From Calocera cornea HHB12733 (Eukaryota; Basidiomycota; Dacrymycetes; Dacrymycetales; Dacrymycetaceae), in contig KV424124.1 in the NCBI GenBank assembly GCA_001632435.1, positions 1 through 43,069 of the forward strand: 43,069 nucleotides of DNA. The letters are read 5' to 3'. The position numbers and the translations under genes were made by a program. Positions 8,801 to 19,843 of the stretch are shown piece after piece (within the stretch, counting starts at the first letter, position 1; each line of letters begins with the position of its first letter). The notes under the pieces were generated by a model. The model was not told the origin of the DNA. It saw nothing but the letters and a program-made list of their open reading frames with translations, and made no database searches.

Positions 8801-10901
8801 ATGCTGCTCAGCTTCATCAACCCGTCACAGATGTATCTGTCTCGGTTGCTCGTGGCGCTACTCGCTCTTCCGCTGCTAGCAATCGCAGCAATCCGACTCT
8901 ATCTGTCGCGCAAATATGCTAGACTTCCACCAGGCCCCCCTTCCAACTGGTTGGGCAAAGCCGCGGAGCCGTCCGGTCGATCTTGGCTCGCGTTAGAGCA
9001 GATGCAAAATCAGTACGGACCGATCATCGCCATTCGAAACGGACCGTTCCAGCCGCCCAGTATCTACATCACGCGTGCAGCTCCCGTTCTTGAACTATTG
9101 GAGAAGAGGGGCGCCACAACGGGTGATCGGCCCAGCAACTATGTGGCGAGTCAGGTACTGACTGGGGTATGTGTCCTCTGGGCTGCTACTTCCCGTAATC
9201 CTAACTCTTCCCAAGGGCATGGGTCTACTCTTTGCCCGGTACGGGGATAAGTTCCGCCGTCTCCGAGTAAGCCAACTGATATCTCTGTTATCATGACTTC
9301 TTACTGGTCGTGTAGAAAGCGGTTCATCAGCTCCTAATGCCCAAGATGGCAGAAGCGTACGTACAGCCTTTTGTACACTCTCAGCATTTCTGAAGGTCAA
9401 GCTAGATATGGACCACTATCAGAGCGTGCTGCTCGCAATATGCTGCGAGATATGCTTGACGACACCACTAACTTTAAAGACGTCTTCCACACGTACGCGA
9501 GCAGTGTGATCAATTCGATGACGTTTGCAAAGCGCAACAAGACACATTATACAGACCCATCTCTTGTTCAGTAAGCTTTTTGTGTTTGGGAGTCATGTCT
9601 CATATTCTGAAATTGATCAAGGGCACTGGCTTGGAATCGAGAACTGGTTGTTGCTGTCACACCAGGAGGATACAAATGCGAGGTCTAGCCGCTTACTTCG
9701 TGTATATGCCCATATGAACGTTGAGACAGGCTTGGCCGTTCCTGCGCTACGTTCCAGGCTATCTCAGCAAGCCACGAGCGGCGTTCAAGAGGCAGCTGCA
9801 GGATTATTTGGACAAGACGAGAAACGTGCAGCGAGAAATGACGGAGGGCCATGCGCCTCCGTCTTTCGTCAAATACATGACCGAGCGACAGCAGGGTCCG
9901 TACATCTCTCCGCGCACATGCTATCTGACTAATCTGGGCTGCTAGAGTACGGTCTAGCGCAAGAGGAGCTTGCCTGGTTGTCTGGTAGCCTGTATCATGC
10001 AGGGAGCGACACGACTGCAGTCACAATCAATGTAAGTCGCTTTGCCGACCTGCACCGTCACATCCTGAGAGTCATCAGCACGGCCTTCTGGCGGCGGCCA
10101 AACATCCTGCTGCTCAGAGCAAGGTCAAGGAAGAACTTGATGCTGTAGTTGGGAGTGATCGGAGTGAGTAGTGTCGCCGTTCTCGATTTTGACCGAAGCT
10201 AATGCCCTAGGCAGCACCATCTTTTGACGATCTCCCAGATCTTCCCTACCTGAACGCATTCATCCGAGAGGTCTACCGCTGGAGAAGTCCCAACCCGCGT
10301 GGTTTCCCTCATCGTATGATGCAAGATGAAGAACTGAACGGATACATCATCCCGAAGGACTCGCTCGTGTACGGTGTCCATTGGTGCATGCATCGTGACC
10401 CCACCCTGTTCGACGATGTGGATACATTCAAGCCTGAGCGCTGGCTCGAGACGGACGAGAAAGGAGAGCTCCGCTTGAGGCAGGATATGCGTCATTTCAC
10501 TTGGGGATTCGGGTCAGTATCTACCTTCGCCGCCGACCCATGTTGCTCACGAGGCTGCATAGACGCCGGAACTGTCCTGGGATGCACATCGCAGAGCGCT
10601 CTATCTTCATGTAAGCAAACATTCCCTTGCTGCCTTTCCAGTTGATAACCTATCATTTTCCAGCAATCTGGCAGTAAGTGTCCCATTTCGCTTCACACTC
10701 ATCTGACTGACAAGTCCTCAGCACCTGATGTGGGCGTTCGACCTCCAGGAAGACCCCTCAGCGCCCATCAACACCGACCCTGCGACGGGCTACACCCCCG
10801 CTGGGATCTGCAGTCCCCTGCCATACAAGGTCATCTTCAAGCTTCGCCAGCCCCATCTGGAGGAGATGCTGGGCAGTGAGGAGTTGCTGATTGACGATTG
10901 A
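8801..10901 (+). CDS. Cytochrome P450 monooxygenase (microsomal type)
   Basis: Twelve exons give 518 aa: 8801-9166, 9216-9266, 9316-9356, 9406-9570, 9622-9682, 9730-9895, 9946-10031, 10079-10163, 10215-10512, 10563-10610, 10664-10673, 10722-10901. The N-terminus has a membrane anchor (LLVALLALPLLAIAAIRLYL) followed by the proline hinge LPPGPPSNW. The I-helix oxygen-binding motif is AGSDTTA (residues 302-308), the ExxR pair is Glu359-Arg362 (EVYRWR), FKPERW is present, and the heme loop reads WGFGRRNCPG with the ligand Cys444. The length is normal for an ER-bound fungal P450 that works with a CPR reductase on a lipophilic substrate. The family number and substrate cannot be read from sequence alone. 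Exon 11 is only 10 nt, but it restores the helix after the heme loop (RSIFINLAHLMWAF). A second ATG lies at 8831. Confidence 0.9.
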
Positions 10902-11283
10902 GCAAGTCACTGCTGCACATTGGGCCAAAGTACGATATGCACATTTGAGCCACGGCTCGAACGGCGGTCGACGCGCATGCTTATCCTAGAATTGGCATAC
11001 ATACCATTATCACGTTCCTCCCCGTGTTCTCCCTAAAGTACATAAGTTTTTCTTCATATGCGTAGTAGTGTCATAGTTGCGGCGAGTATCAGAGGAATCA
11101 GAATGAAAATCACAAAACCGAAGACAGGGGAGAGGATCATCGCCGGCCTCTAGCCGATCGTATATGCCGCGAGAGGGAAGTAATTAAGAACCCGAAAGAA
11201 TGCATCGGCAGTACCAAACACAGTGTCCGTCTGCGTCGACCTCTACATCCGCCCGCATCCGAACGACATGGGCATTAGAGGCA
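10902..11283. other. Short intergenic between convergent P450 and E3 ligase genes
   Basis: Both neighbours end here (tail to tail), so this region should hold two terminators. It is moderately AT-rich between 10990 and 11110. No coding signal was seen. Confidence 0.45.
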
Positions 11284-13572
11284 TTAGACGCCAGCAGCGA
11301 CCCCCACTTCGAGGTTGAGGTACTGCTCCATCTGGCGCTCCACCTCCGCCTCGTCGTCCATGTTGACATCACCCTGAGCCTGCAGGATGGGGAGGGTGGG
11401 GAGCGCGAGCGCGCTGGGCATCGAGGGGAGCGCGGGCATGGCGGGCGCGGGGGGCATGCTGGGGAGGAGCATATCCTCTACGATCTGTTCGGCGGGGTCG
11501 GAGGAGGGCATGGGCGGGAAGTGAACGGAGTGGGGCGAGGGGACCGCGGTGGGGAGGGATGGAGGCAGCGAGGCGGGCTGAGGAGCGGGCTCGACGCGCT
11601 CCGGCGCTGAAATAATAGGGACAGGCTGGAGGGGAATAGGGTTGCAGATATGGTTGACTGCCACATTGTCAGCACATGTCCTCTCTAACAAGGCGGAGGA
11701 TACGCACACTCTTTGCAATGCGAGACGTCCCCCTGCTGCTCACACCTCCTCCCGTTCACACAGTCCGGCTTTGCCCTCACCTCAGATGGGATCGCGCCGT
11801 CTACAGCACGCCGCTCGCGTATCCACCAGTCGAATATGCCCCTGCAGCCTCATGAATATCAATGCAGTGTGAGACGAGACGGAGGTCGCACCACATGAAA
11901 ACGCCCTCCGCGCAGTCCCTGCAGATCCTCGTGAATAACAGTGATGGTTGCTGAGCCACCGGAGCTTGGGCAGCGGCGTTCACCGGAGCAGTAGCCGGAA
12001 TGGATATAGCGGCAGGCGCAGCACCAGCTGGCTGACGGGGGATGAACGAGTCGTCCACATCCATGTCTGACCCACCGTTATCGCTATCATCGTCCATATC
12101 CGCCTGCTCCTCCTGGCTCTCAGAACTAGGCAGCTCTGGATGCTCATCCCCATGCCTGTTGGCATTCTGCGTGGGATGGTCATGTCCGTCGTCCGAGGGG
12201 AGGGGAGGGGCGGGATGCACCTCCGGCTCACCCTCGTCGTCGTCCGAGTCGCTCTCATGCTCCGAGCCGGAGTCATCATCCATCCCGTTGTGCCGGTTCA
12301 GGTCGCCGATGCCTTCCATGCCGAGGAAGCTGAGGGCCGCCAGGCCTTCCGGCTGCGCTTTGGTGTACTCCAGGATCTAGAGTTATGTGAGTGCTAGATG
12401 TGGAGGAGGTGGCAACAGAACGCACACTGCGCAGCACGCTGTTCAATCCACCGGATCGTGTATGCAGGTAGTCAATCAGGAGGTCCACCTCGATCGAGTT
12501 GTGCGAGAACGCATCGTACAGCTCGTCGCACTCGAGCAGCTTCGCAATCGTGTCCATGTGCTGTGACATCATCAGCTGATATATTTGCAGCGAGGACTGA
12601 TTGGACGCACCCTAGGCATCTGCGGCGATCCCACTCTGGGGAGGATGCACGTCTGTGCAACAGAGTACCCGCAGTACCCGCTCCGACAGAAGCTGCACCC
12701 CATGCTCGTCGGCGCCCCAACCGCATACAGCTCGTCGCATCCCGAGCAGAAGCCGTGCCCAGCAGGCGCGCCGCGCGCCTCGATGTCCCATGCCTGGTCG
12801 CGCGGGACGAGGGCGGGGTCGGGGATGGGCACGGGGCAGTGGAAGCCCAGGCCGTTGTTCCGCGCGCAGTGGGGGCAGGGGCGGGCGAGGTTGAGTGGCA
12901 GGGGAGGGGGGGAGACGTGCCGCGGGCGACCCGGAGGCACCTAGGAGCACAAGTCAGACCAGGCTAGGTACGGGTCAGAGGAGAAGCGTACGGGGAGAAG
13001 CTGCCCCGGTAGCCAGATCGCATCAGCCTCCTCTCGCTCCTTGGCGCTGCGTTCTGCCTCGGGCCTGAAGCGGATCAGGAGGTCGACCAATCCCTGCAGG
13101 AAGCGTGCTTGGTGGATGCTGTCCGAGGGCGAGCGGCAGGTCGGGCAGGCCGTGCCGCCGTTCTGTGGGTCACGGTCAGAAGCGCCGGCTGTATGCGGCG
13201 ACTGCACGTACCCGGACCCAGGAGACGACGCAGGATGCGCAGAAGGTATGGTTGCACGGCTGGAGGATCGCGGGCTATCGGTGGCCAGCAGTGAGCACAT
13301 GCGCATACACTCAGTCATCACGGTCGACTCACCCTATACAGCAAGCCGGCGCAGCACGCGCACCCGAGCTCGGCCTCCAGCCCGTCGAGGACGTCCGCGC
13401 CCACATCCTGCTTCTCCAGCATATCCGACCCGCTGGAGGACGGCCCGGGTGTGAGCGGGGAGGAGGCGGATGCGGCGAGGGCCTGTTTCTTCGACGGGCG
13501 GGAGGCGTCGACGTCCGGCTCTGAGGAGGTGATGGAGCGCTGGCGCTTGAGCGGGGAGTCGCCGTCTGCCAT
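11284..13572 (-). CDS. CHFR-like RING E3 ubiquitin ligase (RING plus cysteine-rich domain, no FHA)
   Basis: Eight exons on the minus strand give 643 aa: 13572-13333, 13274-13212, 13162-12992, 12940-12611, 12560-12426, 12376-11892, 11841-11708, 11657-11284. A C3HC4 RING finger is complete (Cys71, Cys74, Cys87, His89, Cys92, Cys95, Cys107, Cys110). A CHFR-type cysteine-rich region follows: RPCPHCARNNGLGFHCPV, then CSGC, CSFCRSGYCGY, and after an acidic low-complexity spacer (exon 6) RICRDCAEGVF, then KPDCVNGRRCEQQ and HCKEFNHIC. The last motif, PDCxxGRxC...NHIC, is the hallmark of CHFR proteins. CHFR and yeast Dma ligases act in mitotic and spindle checkpoints. The FHA domain normally placed before the RING is absent; only about 70 polar residues precede it. 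The tail is proline- and acid-rich. Confidence 0.85.
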
Positions 13573-14187
13573 CTCTGGCTGATGTCAGCGCTGGGGTTGG
13601 GGGTTTGGGGGGGGTGATATCGCAGAGGCTAGAGCTAGAGTGGGAAAGAGCAGGATGCTAGATGGCGGAAGTGGTTGTGGTCGTGGTGGGAGTGATGGGG
13701 AGTAGAGCAGGAGTGAGAACGTGGTCAGACGATAGGAGATACGACCCCTCCCTTGCTCCTCTCCCACTGGCATGCCGGGGTGCGTGCCGGGCATTGCCGC
13801 CGCCCCACGCCACGCTAGGGGTGTGTTGCGCAGGCCGGCAAGGGTCTTGGGGCCATGGGCGTGTGATTACGCGGACACGCTACGTATTCAATTTCCGCCT
13901 TGGCAACGCCGTAGGCGCTGGCGTGCATGATCGATACGATCATGTGGTCGAGGTGTGGCCGCTGGAACCGCACACGCTCATTGAGCACCGATGCACGGCG
14001 TTGTCGAATAGAGTGATGGGAAACGATCTTGAAATTCAGGATTTCGGGAATATAATGTTGTAAGACATAAATTAAGAGTATAACGGGGTATGTATCTACA
14101 TTGCGGAATCTATTGCGTGATGTATGCTACAAGTGAGGTTATGTACAGCGTTACGTGCAAAACGGCAACACGACGGGAGAAGAAGGA
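13573..14187. other. Intergenic: promoter of the E3 ligase gene and 3' end of the DUF4396 gene
   Basis: The first 200 bases have purine-rich runs on the plus strand (GTGGTTGTGGTCGTGGTGGG type, about 13670-13700), which may serve the minus-strand promoter. From about 14030 the sequence turns AT-rich, consistent with the polyadenylation region of the DUF4396 gene. No further gene was recognised. Confidence 0.4.
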
Positions 14188-15511
14188 CTACGCGCACGGC
14201 TCCTTGATCCCATTCGTGATCAACCACCAGTTGACGGGAAACGCCGTCCAATGCCCGAGGAACATGCCGACCTGCATCATCCACCAGTACACGACATTAT
14301 CCATCTGCAGTCTGCCGCCCCAGATCCCCAGCTGGAAGATGGCCATCCACCCAAACAGCCCCACCTCGAATCCCGTCAAGCTCAGGAAATCAGCCTTGGC
14401 CGCCCGCCAGACCGTCTTGGGCCCGTACTCCCCCGACATGGGCGCGATGCTCCAGTACTGGAAGACGATCCCGAACAGCAGGGCAAAGGCGTAGTCGACG
14501 AGCCACTCGACCCAGATTGACCGTCCGTTGATCGATGCGCCCGTACCCCAGACGAGCCATTCGCCGACGATGTCCCCCAAAAGGCAGCCCGCACCGCAGT
14601 GGCACACCGCGACCGTGATCGTGGCGAACATCGGCCGGTCGTCCATCATGTGCATGTGCGCGTGGCCCGACATGTCGTGACCACCGTGGGCGCCCATCTC
14701 GTGCCCGGCATGGCCACCCATGTCATGGGTTCCCATCTCATGGCTGCCCATCTCGTGCCCGGAATGATTCATGTCGTGTCCAGCATGTGCGGTCATATCG
14801 TGCCCCTCGTGCTTGCTCATGTCGTGACCTTCATGCTTGGACATATCGTGCCCCGTATGATCAGTGTGCTCGTCGTGCTTCATGTCGTGCCCCGCATGTC
14901 CGTCTATTTCGGGATGGGCATATTGGGCCATATCATGCCGGGCATGGTCGTGCATCTCGCGGCCGTGATGCTCGCCGTGTTGCATGTCGTGGCCTTCGTG
15001 CTTCATCCCTTCCCCACCATGGTGCATAGCATGCTCAGCATGGTCCACCCCATGCCCGTCATGGTGCATCTCGTGCCCTTCTCTGTGCATCTCATGCGCA
15101 GAGTGGTCGCCCATGTCCATCTTCATCCCAGGCATCTGGTGGGCCATATGCGCTTGCCCCTCCACCCCGCCCTTCTCGGCATCGCCCTTCTTCGCACCCG
15201 GCTCCACCTCACTCTGTCGCTTCTCCATCACGGGCTTTGAGGGCCGTCCCCAGTTGAGGTACGTCCAAAGTGTTATAGGCGCGAGGTAGAGTGCGTTGAG
15301 TACGTAGACTGGTATCCTACATGCAGTGTTAGTTGACTGTTACGCGGCAAGGAAGAGTTGGGACGTACATGATAGCCATCATAGTATTCCATCCTCTCCT
15401 CAGTATGATATCACCCGCGATCCACAGCGACACCAGCAGAGCCAGGCCGATAAAGATCGTCCCGATAATTGTGAGCGCCAGGGGCGGTTCGTAAGTCGTG
15501 CTGGAGTCCAT
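14188..15511 (-). CDS. DUF4396 membrane protein with long His/Met-rich insert, putative copper handling
   Basis: Two exons (15511-15369 and 15316-14188) give 423 aa. Two hydrophobic segments come first (about residues 12-34, LTIIGTIFIGLALLVSLWI, and 48-70, MIPVYVLNALYLAPITLW). Residues about 103-274 are a low-complexity His/Met domain made of GHDM, GHEM, HAGHEM and KHEGHDM units. The C-terminal 150 residues match the DUF4396 pattern: VCHCGAGCLLGDIVGEW, several hydrophobic helices, and the ending PVNWWLITNGIKEPC. The family has no established reaction. The CxCGAGC motif in a membrane setting plus a His/Met domain suggests copper (or other soft-metal) binding or transport, which is inference. 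The plus strand is also open through this repeat, as a shadow of the repetitive codons. Confidence 0.8.
14640..15155 (-). repeat. GHDM/GHEM-coding tandem repeat
   Basis: Within the DUF4396 gene the minus strand repeats a degenerate 12-24 nt unit coding Gly-His-(Asp/Glu)-Met with one or two linker residues. Two adjacent copies of SKHEGHDM (near 14815-14865) are almost identical, which indicates recent expansion by slippage or unequal exchange. Confidence 0.75.
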
Positions 15512-15574
15512 CCTCTGTCGTCGATAGCGGTTATCGCAGTGCAGTTGGGTTCACAATCGCCCCGCCTACCCGCC

Positions 15575-15581
15575 CTTTATA
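15575..15581 (-). promoter_or_regulatory. TATA box of the DUF4396 gene
   Basis: The minus strand reads TATAAAG about 65 bases upstream of the ATG at 15511, a normal core-promoter spacing. Confidence 0.5.
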
Positions 15582-16179
15582 TGCACGCATATCGCCCACA
15601 GCAGAAGACCTAGTTCGGAGAGCGGCAGAATTCCCGCACCCTTTCCCTCAGAAAATGCCTCATCGCGCATCTGACAGAAGGTGCAGGCCATGACGTCTCT
15701 ATGCGCCCTTTCGTCCTGGCTTCTGGGCAAGGGCTTGGTAAGCGGGTGTGGCTGTGCTGACGAGTGGGTTTGTCAGCGTTGGGGGTTTGCGGGACGAGGG
15801 TTTTGGTCCGGCCTGGGGCTGGTCTACTTCCAGTCACACGCACTGCTTTGTCGAGACTTGGCTTGGTCAGGTTGTCATTATTGTTGTCCTCATATGGACC
15901 CTGTGTGCAGTGCTTGTTCACCTGATGGACCCGGTTAGCCTCGACTGGCGCACTGTGTCTCGTATGCTGGCTTCACAACCCTCCACCTTCTCGTCAACTG
16001 ATCATCGCGTCTCAACAACGCACACTTCACAATTCTCGTTACAAGTATTTACGTTCGTAAAAGATCGTCCAAATGTTCTCGAGTCCATTGCTCACAAGCA
16101 CCAGAAATCAATCGTCGCTCTCGTTTCACAACCTTTCAGCGTTTTCGGCCTTGCCACCTCTGCCTACTAGGCATTCTCC
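15582..16179. other. Intergenic between the DUF4396 gene and the SSP cluster
   Basis: The plus strand is open from 15748 to 16170, but the translation has no recognisable domain and sits across a promoter on one side and a terminator on the other. I regard it as non-coding. Confidence 0.4.
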
Positions 16180-16992
16180 TCAATTCTGATGTGCCCCGTT
16201 GATGCAGTTGGTGTACGTGGAGTCCGTACAGCAGTTGGGCGACCTCGCAAGCGAATCAAATGCAAAGTTCGGACTGTGCTCCCGTCAGCTCTGCTCCGTT
16301 CGCGGGACTAGCAATCACAACTCACCAATAGAACGCATTTTGCGTGTTCGGCCCGCCGTACGCCGGGGTGTTGAGGAAGAGCGGGTCTACGCAGAAGTTC
16401 GAGTTCTCTGGGTCGCAGCACGCATCTGTGGTGTACGGAGCGGTGGGACACGAGTAGGAGTGGGTGGTGCTCGCGATGAAGGGCGGGTTCCCCGGATTCA
16501 GGCACAGCGTGTACTGGTTGTCGTGGCTGGTCACGATGGCAGCAGTGAGTAGCAGGCCTCAGAAAGAAGAGGGAAAGATCTCACCATGTGAAGGGCGAGC
16601 TGGGGCTTCCGATAGCTGTGCAGTCTGCAAAGCTGACCCCGCCGTCGGGCTTGTAGACGAAGGTGTTACAGCACTCGGGCTGGTAGCCAGCGAGACAGCT
16701 GTACTGAGTGCCCTCCGGTGCCATCGAGCGTCGGGCCTTCCTGGCAGCTATAATACCAGATGCGTTAGGTCGATCAAAGGAGGGATGCGGATGAGAAAGT
16801 GGAGGGCATACAATCTACCGGCGTCCCCTCGTAGAGTTTCCGCGGTGGAAGCGGCACCAAGCCCTTCGCCAGCCTCTGAGCGTTCGTCTCCCTCAAGGTT
16901 ACCCCGTAGTCTGCTCCCAGCTTCCTGACCACCGAGCGTGCTGACGAGAGGAGCCCAACGGAGACCAGAATGACGACGAGGAAGCCGCGCAT
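16180..16992 (-). CDS. Small secreted cysteine-rich protein SSP-A (unknown function)
   Basis: Four exons (16992-16812, 16747-16585, 16526-16326, 16273-16180) give 212 aa. A signal peptide (MRGFLVVILVSVGLLSSARS) leads to a propeptide with TNAQRLAKGLVPLPPRKLY, then the dibasic site KARRS, then a domain with 14 cysteines including three CC doublets (YQPECC, DACCD, SPNCC). The conserved core reads THSYSCPTAPYTTDACCDPE. Introns 2 and 3 split cysteine codons (TG|C and TG|T). The same plan recurs in SSP-B, C, D and E. I know of no named family for the domain. The NAxRLAxGLxPLPP motif recurs in secreted proteins of unknown function in Agaricomycetes as far as I remember. Maturation by a Kex2-type protease is an inference from the dibasic site. 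Confidence 0.8.
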
Positions 16993-17050
16993 GGTTGTGT
17001 AGGGTGCGGTGCGTCGGCCACTGGTATACATCGCGCCTCGGCTCTTCGTC

Positions 17051-17057
17051 TCTTATA
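17051..17057 (-). promoter_or_regulatory. TATA box of SSP-A
   Basis: The minus strand reads TATAAGA about 60 bases upstream of the ATG at 16992. SSP-C has a related TATAAG at about the same distance. Confidence 0.5.
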
Positions 17058-17059
17058 GC

Positions 17060-17772
17060 CCAGTCCCATCATCACTGTCAAAGTTCCGGCTCTTGGCTGA
17101 ACCACTCCAAGCATCTGCTACCTTCTCCAGTATTGTTCAACTTGACATCGGGCCCAGTTGGATGTGTGCCGCAAGCTGGGCGGAAGAAGTTGCGATTAGA
17201 GTTTGTTAACTACTAAATGCGGAAATCGCGCCCAGGCACGGAGCGCCCGTGGCCCCGTGGTGCTTCTAGACCCTGATTCGGTCGGTGGGCGCGCGCATCA
17301 CCCTTTGTTTCAGTGCACATCTCGTAATAATACCTTCTTTTGAAGGGCTCAATGAGCTGCACTACAACTCTCACACCCCTGGGCAGATGATACCGAGCCC
17401 TGCTTCCGCTATCGTGCTAGTGGAGATCAGAGGTCAGCATCGGTGAATACCGATCCCCTGCCTGTCACTTCATTTTCTTCCGAGACAAGTCACAAGTGAA
17501 AGATTTTTGTAAGCTGGTACCGGTCATTCAGCGGAGGCAAGTCCTCTTTCGAGCGACAGCTAGAGAGTCTATACGTGATTGCACCACCAGCACCTTGCGA
17601 GATTGTACCACCAGTACATTGGGATTGCGGTACAGGGTATACTGATTTAGGAGCTGTAAATATACACTTCGAAAGGGATATGTCTGCTCTGGTAGATGCA
17701 TCCTGCTCCCTAAATCGAGCCTTGACTGTGACCATGTAGCACAAAAACATCGCATTCATGACTTGGATGACT
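17060..17772. other. Intergenic between SSP-A and SSP-B
   Basis: This stretch holds the upstream region of SSP-A and the 3' flank of SSP-B. The minus strand has a longer open frame (17912-17490) that is the wrong-frame extension of SSP-B exon 4. No separate gene is seen. Confidence 0.45.
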
Positions 17773-18544
17773 TTAGTTCTGTGTTGCCATATCCGAACAG
17801 TGCTGGAAAGTACTATCCATGCAACAATTTGGAAAGCGGTAGTCGCTGGCCATGCCGGCATTTGGGCTGGAGCATATCCCTTTAGCGCTCCCCGATGACC
17901 GAACAACTGCAACTACGTACCAGAAGAAAGCCGTAGCAGTGCTGGAAGAGCCGCTGTTCATGATGGGATCGACACACGCATTGGTATTCTCCGGATCACA
18001 GCAAGCAATCGTGGTGTAGGGTGCATTCGGGCACTGATAACTGTGAGTCGTCGTTGCCAGGAAGGGCGTGGCTCCATTCTGGCAAAGAGTAAATTGTGAA
18101 TCGGTGCTGTATGAGAACTATGATTCAGTGATGTTCTCGAAGCGCACAGACATTATGATGTAGCACTATATACTGACCAGGAAAACGGCTGATTGGGACT
18201 GGACGTAGTGGAGCAGCCAGTCCAGGTGACGGTGAGATCCTCTCCGATCACTTGGTTGTCGCAACATTCTGGTTGAGCGCCGAATTCGCAGGTGTACTGT
18301 GTTCCCAGAGGAGCAAGGGAGCGTTTCGATCTACGAGCAGCTGTCGCAATGATTAAGAATGCCTGAGTCAGAAGTCGAAGGACACGTATAAGTAGCACTC
18401 ACTATCGACCGGTGTTCCAGCATAGAGTCTACGCGGTGGCAACGGTGGCAATCCCAATGCAAGTCTCTCTGCATTAGTTTCGACAGAGTCCATGCATACC
18501 GAGAGGGTCACCAGGAGCAAAGCCAGACAGAATCGGAAGAGCAT
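17773..18544 (-). CDS. Small secreted cysteine-rich protein SSP-B (unknown function)
   Basis: Four exons (18544-18403, 18340-18178, 18106-17921, 17866-17773) give 194 aa. Exons 2 and 4 have exactly the lengths of those in SSP-A (163 and 94 nt). The signal peptide is MLFRFCLALLLVTLSVCMDS; the propeptide has ETNAERLALGLPPLPPRRLY; a dibasic RRSKRS site precedes the cysteine domain, which opens GTQYTCEFGAQPECC and continues THSYQCPNAPYTTIACCD and FPNCCMDSTFQHC. There are 14 cysteines after the dibasic site. All three introns have the same phases as in SSP-A (1, 2, 2). The 3' exon was recovered by phase and by its match to the SSP-A ending. Confidence 0.8.
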
Positions 18545-19843
18545 TTTTGATTAGAAGACGTGCAACTGATGCGAGAGATCAAGGGAAGAGACGGTTTCGA
18601 CGGAATCCTGATTCCCTCCTCACCATCTCGCCAGACTTATCGGCGAATGCAATGTTTACATCGTGCGTTGCAGCACTGCATCGAATCCATACAATCAAGT
18701 GTGGAATAGGATAGCATGGATCCTTGCTCTTAGGAATGTGGCAGATGCAAGATGGACGCGAATAGCAAGGAGGTAGGGCTAGTTCAATGGATGTGCACGG
18801 ATATTATTGGTGAACCCGCATAGTTATATCATCTCTAGATCCACGTACCATGCGAAGCATGCGCCCTCCTCTGCCGGTCTGCGTATCTCAGTTCCACATT
18901 CGGCTCCGACGGAGTCGGAGTCATAGTTTATCCGTCATAACAGACCGCGACGCGTCCGCCTTCCGATTGGGCCGCGCGTCGAACGCGACGCGTCAGATGC
19001 CTTTTTGTCGTCCACATCTTTCCTCAAACGTGAGGTTGTGTTTGAAACGCGTGCTCCTCCTGAGATGGCCAGAGGCAAGTGATCTTGTCTATGCGGATCA
19101 CGTGTAGCGGATATCCCGACAGGAGCGAAGAGTTGTCTCATTTCGGCCGCCGATGGATGACCACGCTGGGGCTTCGCGGGCCCGCGTTGGATGAACGCTT
19201 GTAGACATCAGATGCTTGCCCCAACCATCTTGTCGTCAATGGTTTGCCGTATTCTACAAAGGGCCTATATGACCAATAGTCACGCATTCAGGTGATACAA
19301 GATTTTATGTGATGATGTCATCCATCCAATGGAAAACAGAGCCACTTGAGCTTCCCAGAGCCGCGCCATAGACCGTCGTGCGATCCTTGTAGTTCGGGAC
19401 ACCGATAGAGTAGCGCAGACCCCATTCAAGACGATCAAGCATATATGTTGCACAGGAATGTGCTAGGGGACGTATGACACCCCGTTGGGAGCCGGAGTAG
19501 CATTCCACCTCCTTCCTTACATTACGCTTGAGGATGGCCGGCCGAGGTGGAATCGCGTTGTTCTGGGCTTCTGAATGTTATCGATGAGCAGACATTATGA
19601 TTACCGCGTAAGTGGAGCCCTCCAGGCTGCGCGCTTCCTTGCCATTGGCGCCACAGCCATACTGGAGGTGCTTCTTTGCCATCGGTTGCCTCGATCTCTG
19701 CCAAACATCATCAAGCGTCACATTAAGAAAGGGCGCCTTGACATCTCAGCGGCTATCACAATTGTCCGAAGTCCTCTGCTCGTAATCACATCCCAACCAA
19801 AGAACATTCTGCATCAGACCAGTCTCTGCCCACGATTGCGCCT
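18545..19843. other. Gene-poor stretch between SSP-B and SSP-C
   Basis: About 1.3 kb without a recognisable gene. Short ORFs occur on both strands (for example 19508-19305 minus, 67 codons) but have no family resemblance, no splice partners and no paralogue in the window. A decayed SSP copy was looked for and not found: none of the CC-doublet motifs is present in any frame. Confidence 0.45.

Noticed and set aside
11842..11891. Reading through exon 6 of the CHFR-like gene to a stop at about 11801
   Set aside because: The read-through loses the conserved PDCxxGRxC and NHIC motifs; removing a 50-nt intron keeps phase and restores them.
14599..15240. Plus-strand ORF of 213 codons rich in His/Val/Met
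   Set aside because: It is the antisense shadow of the GHDM repeat of the DUF4396 gene; the repeat codons read open on both strands.
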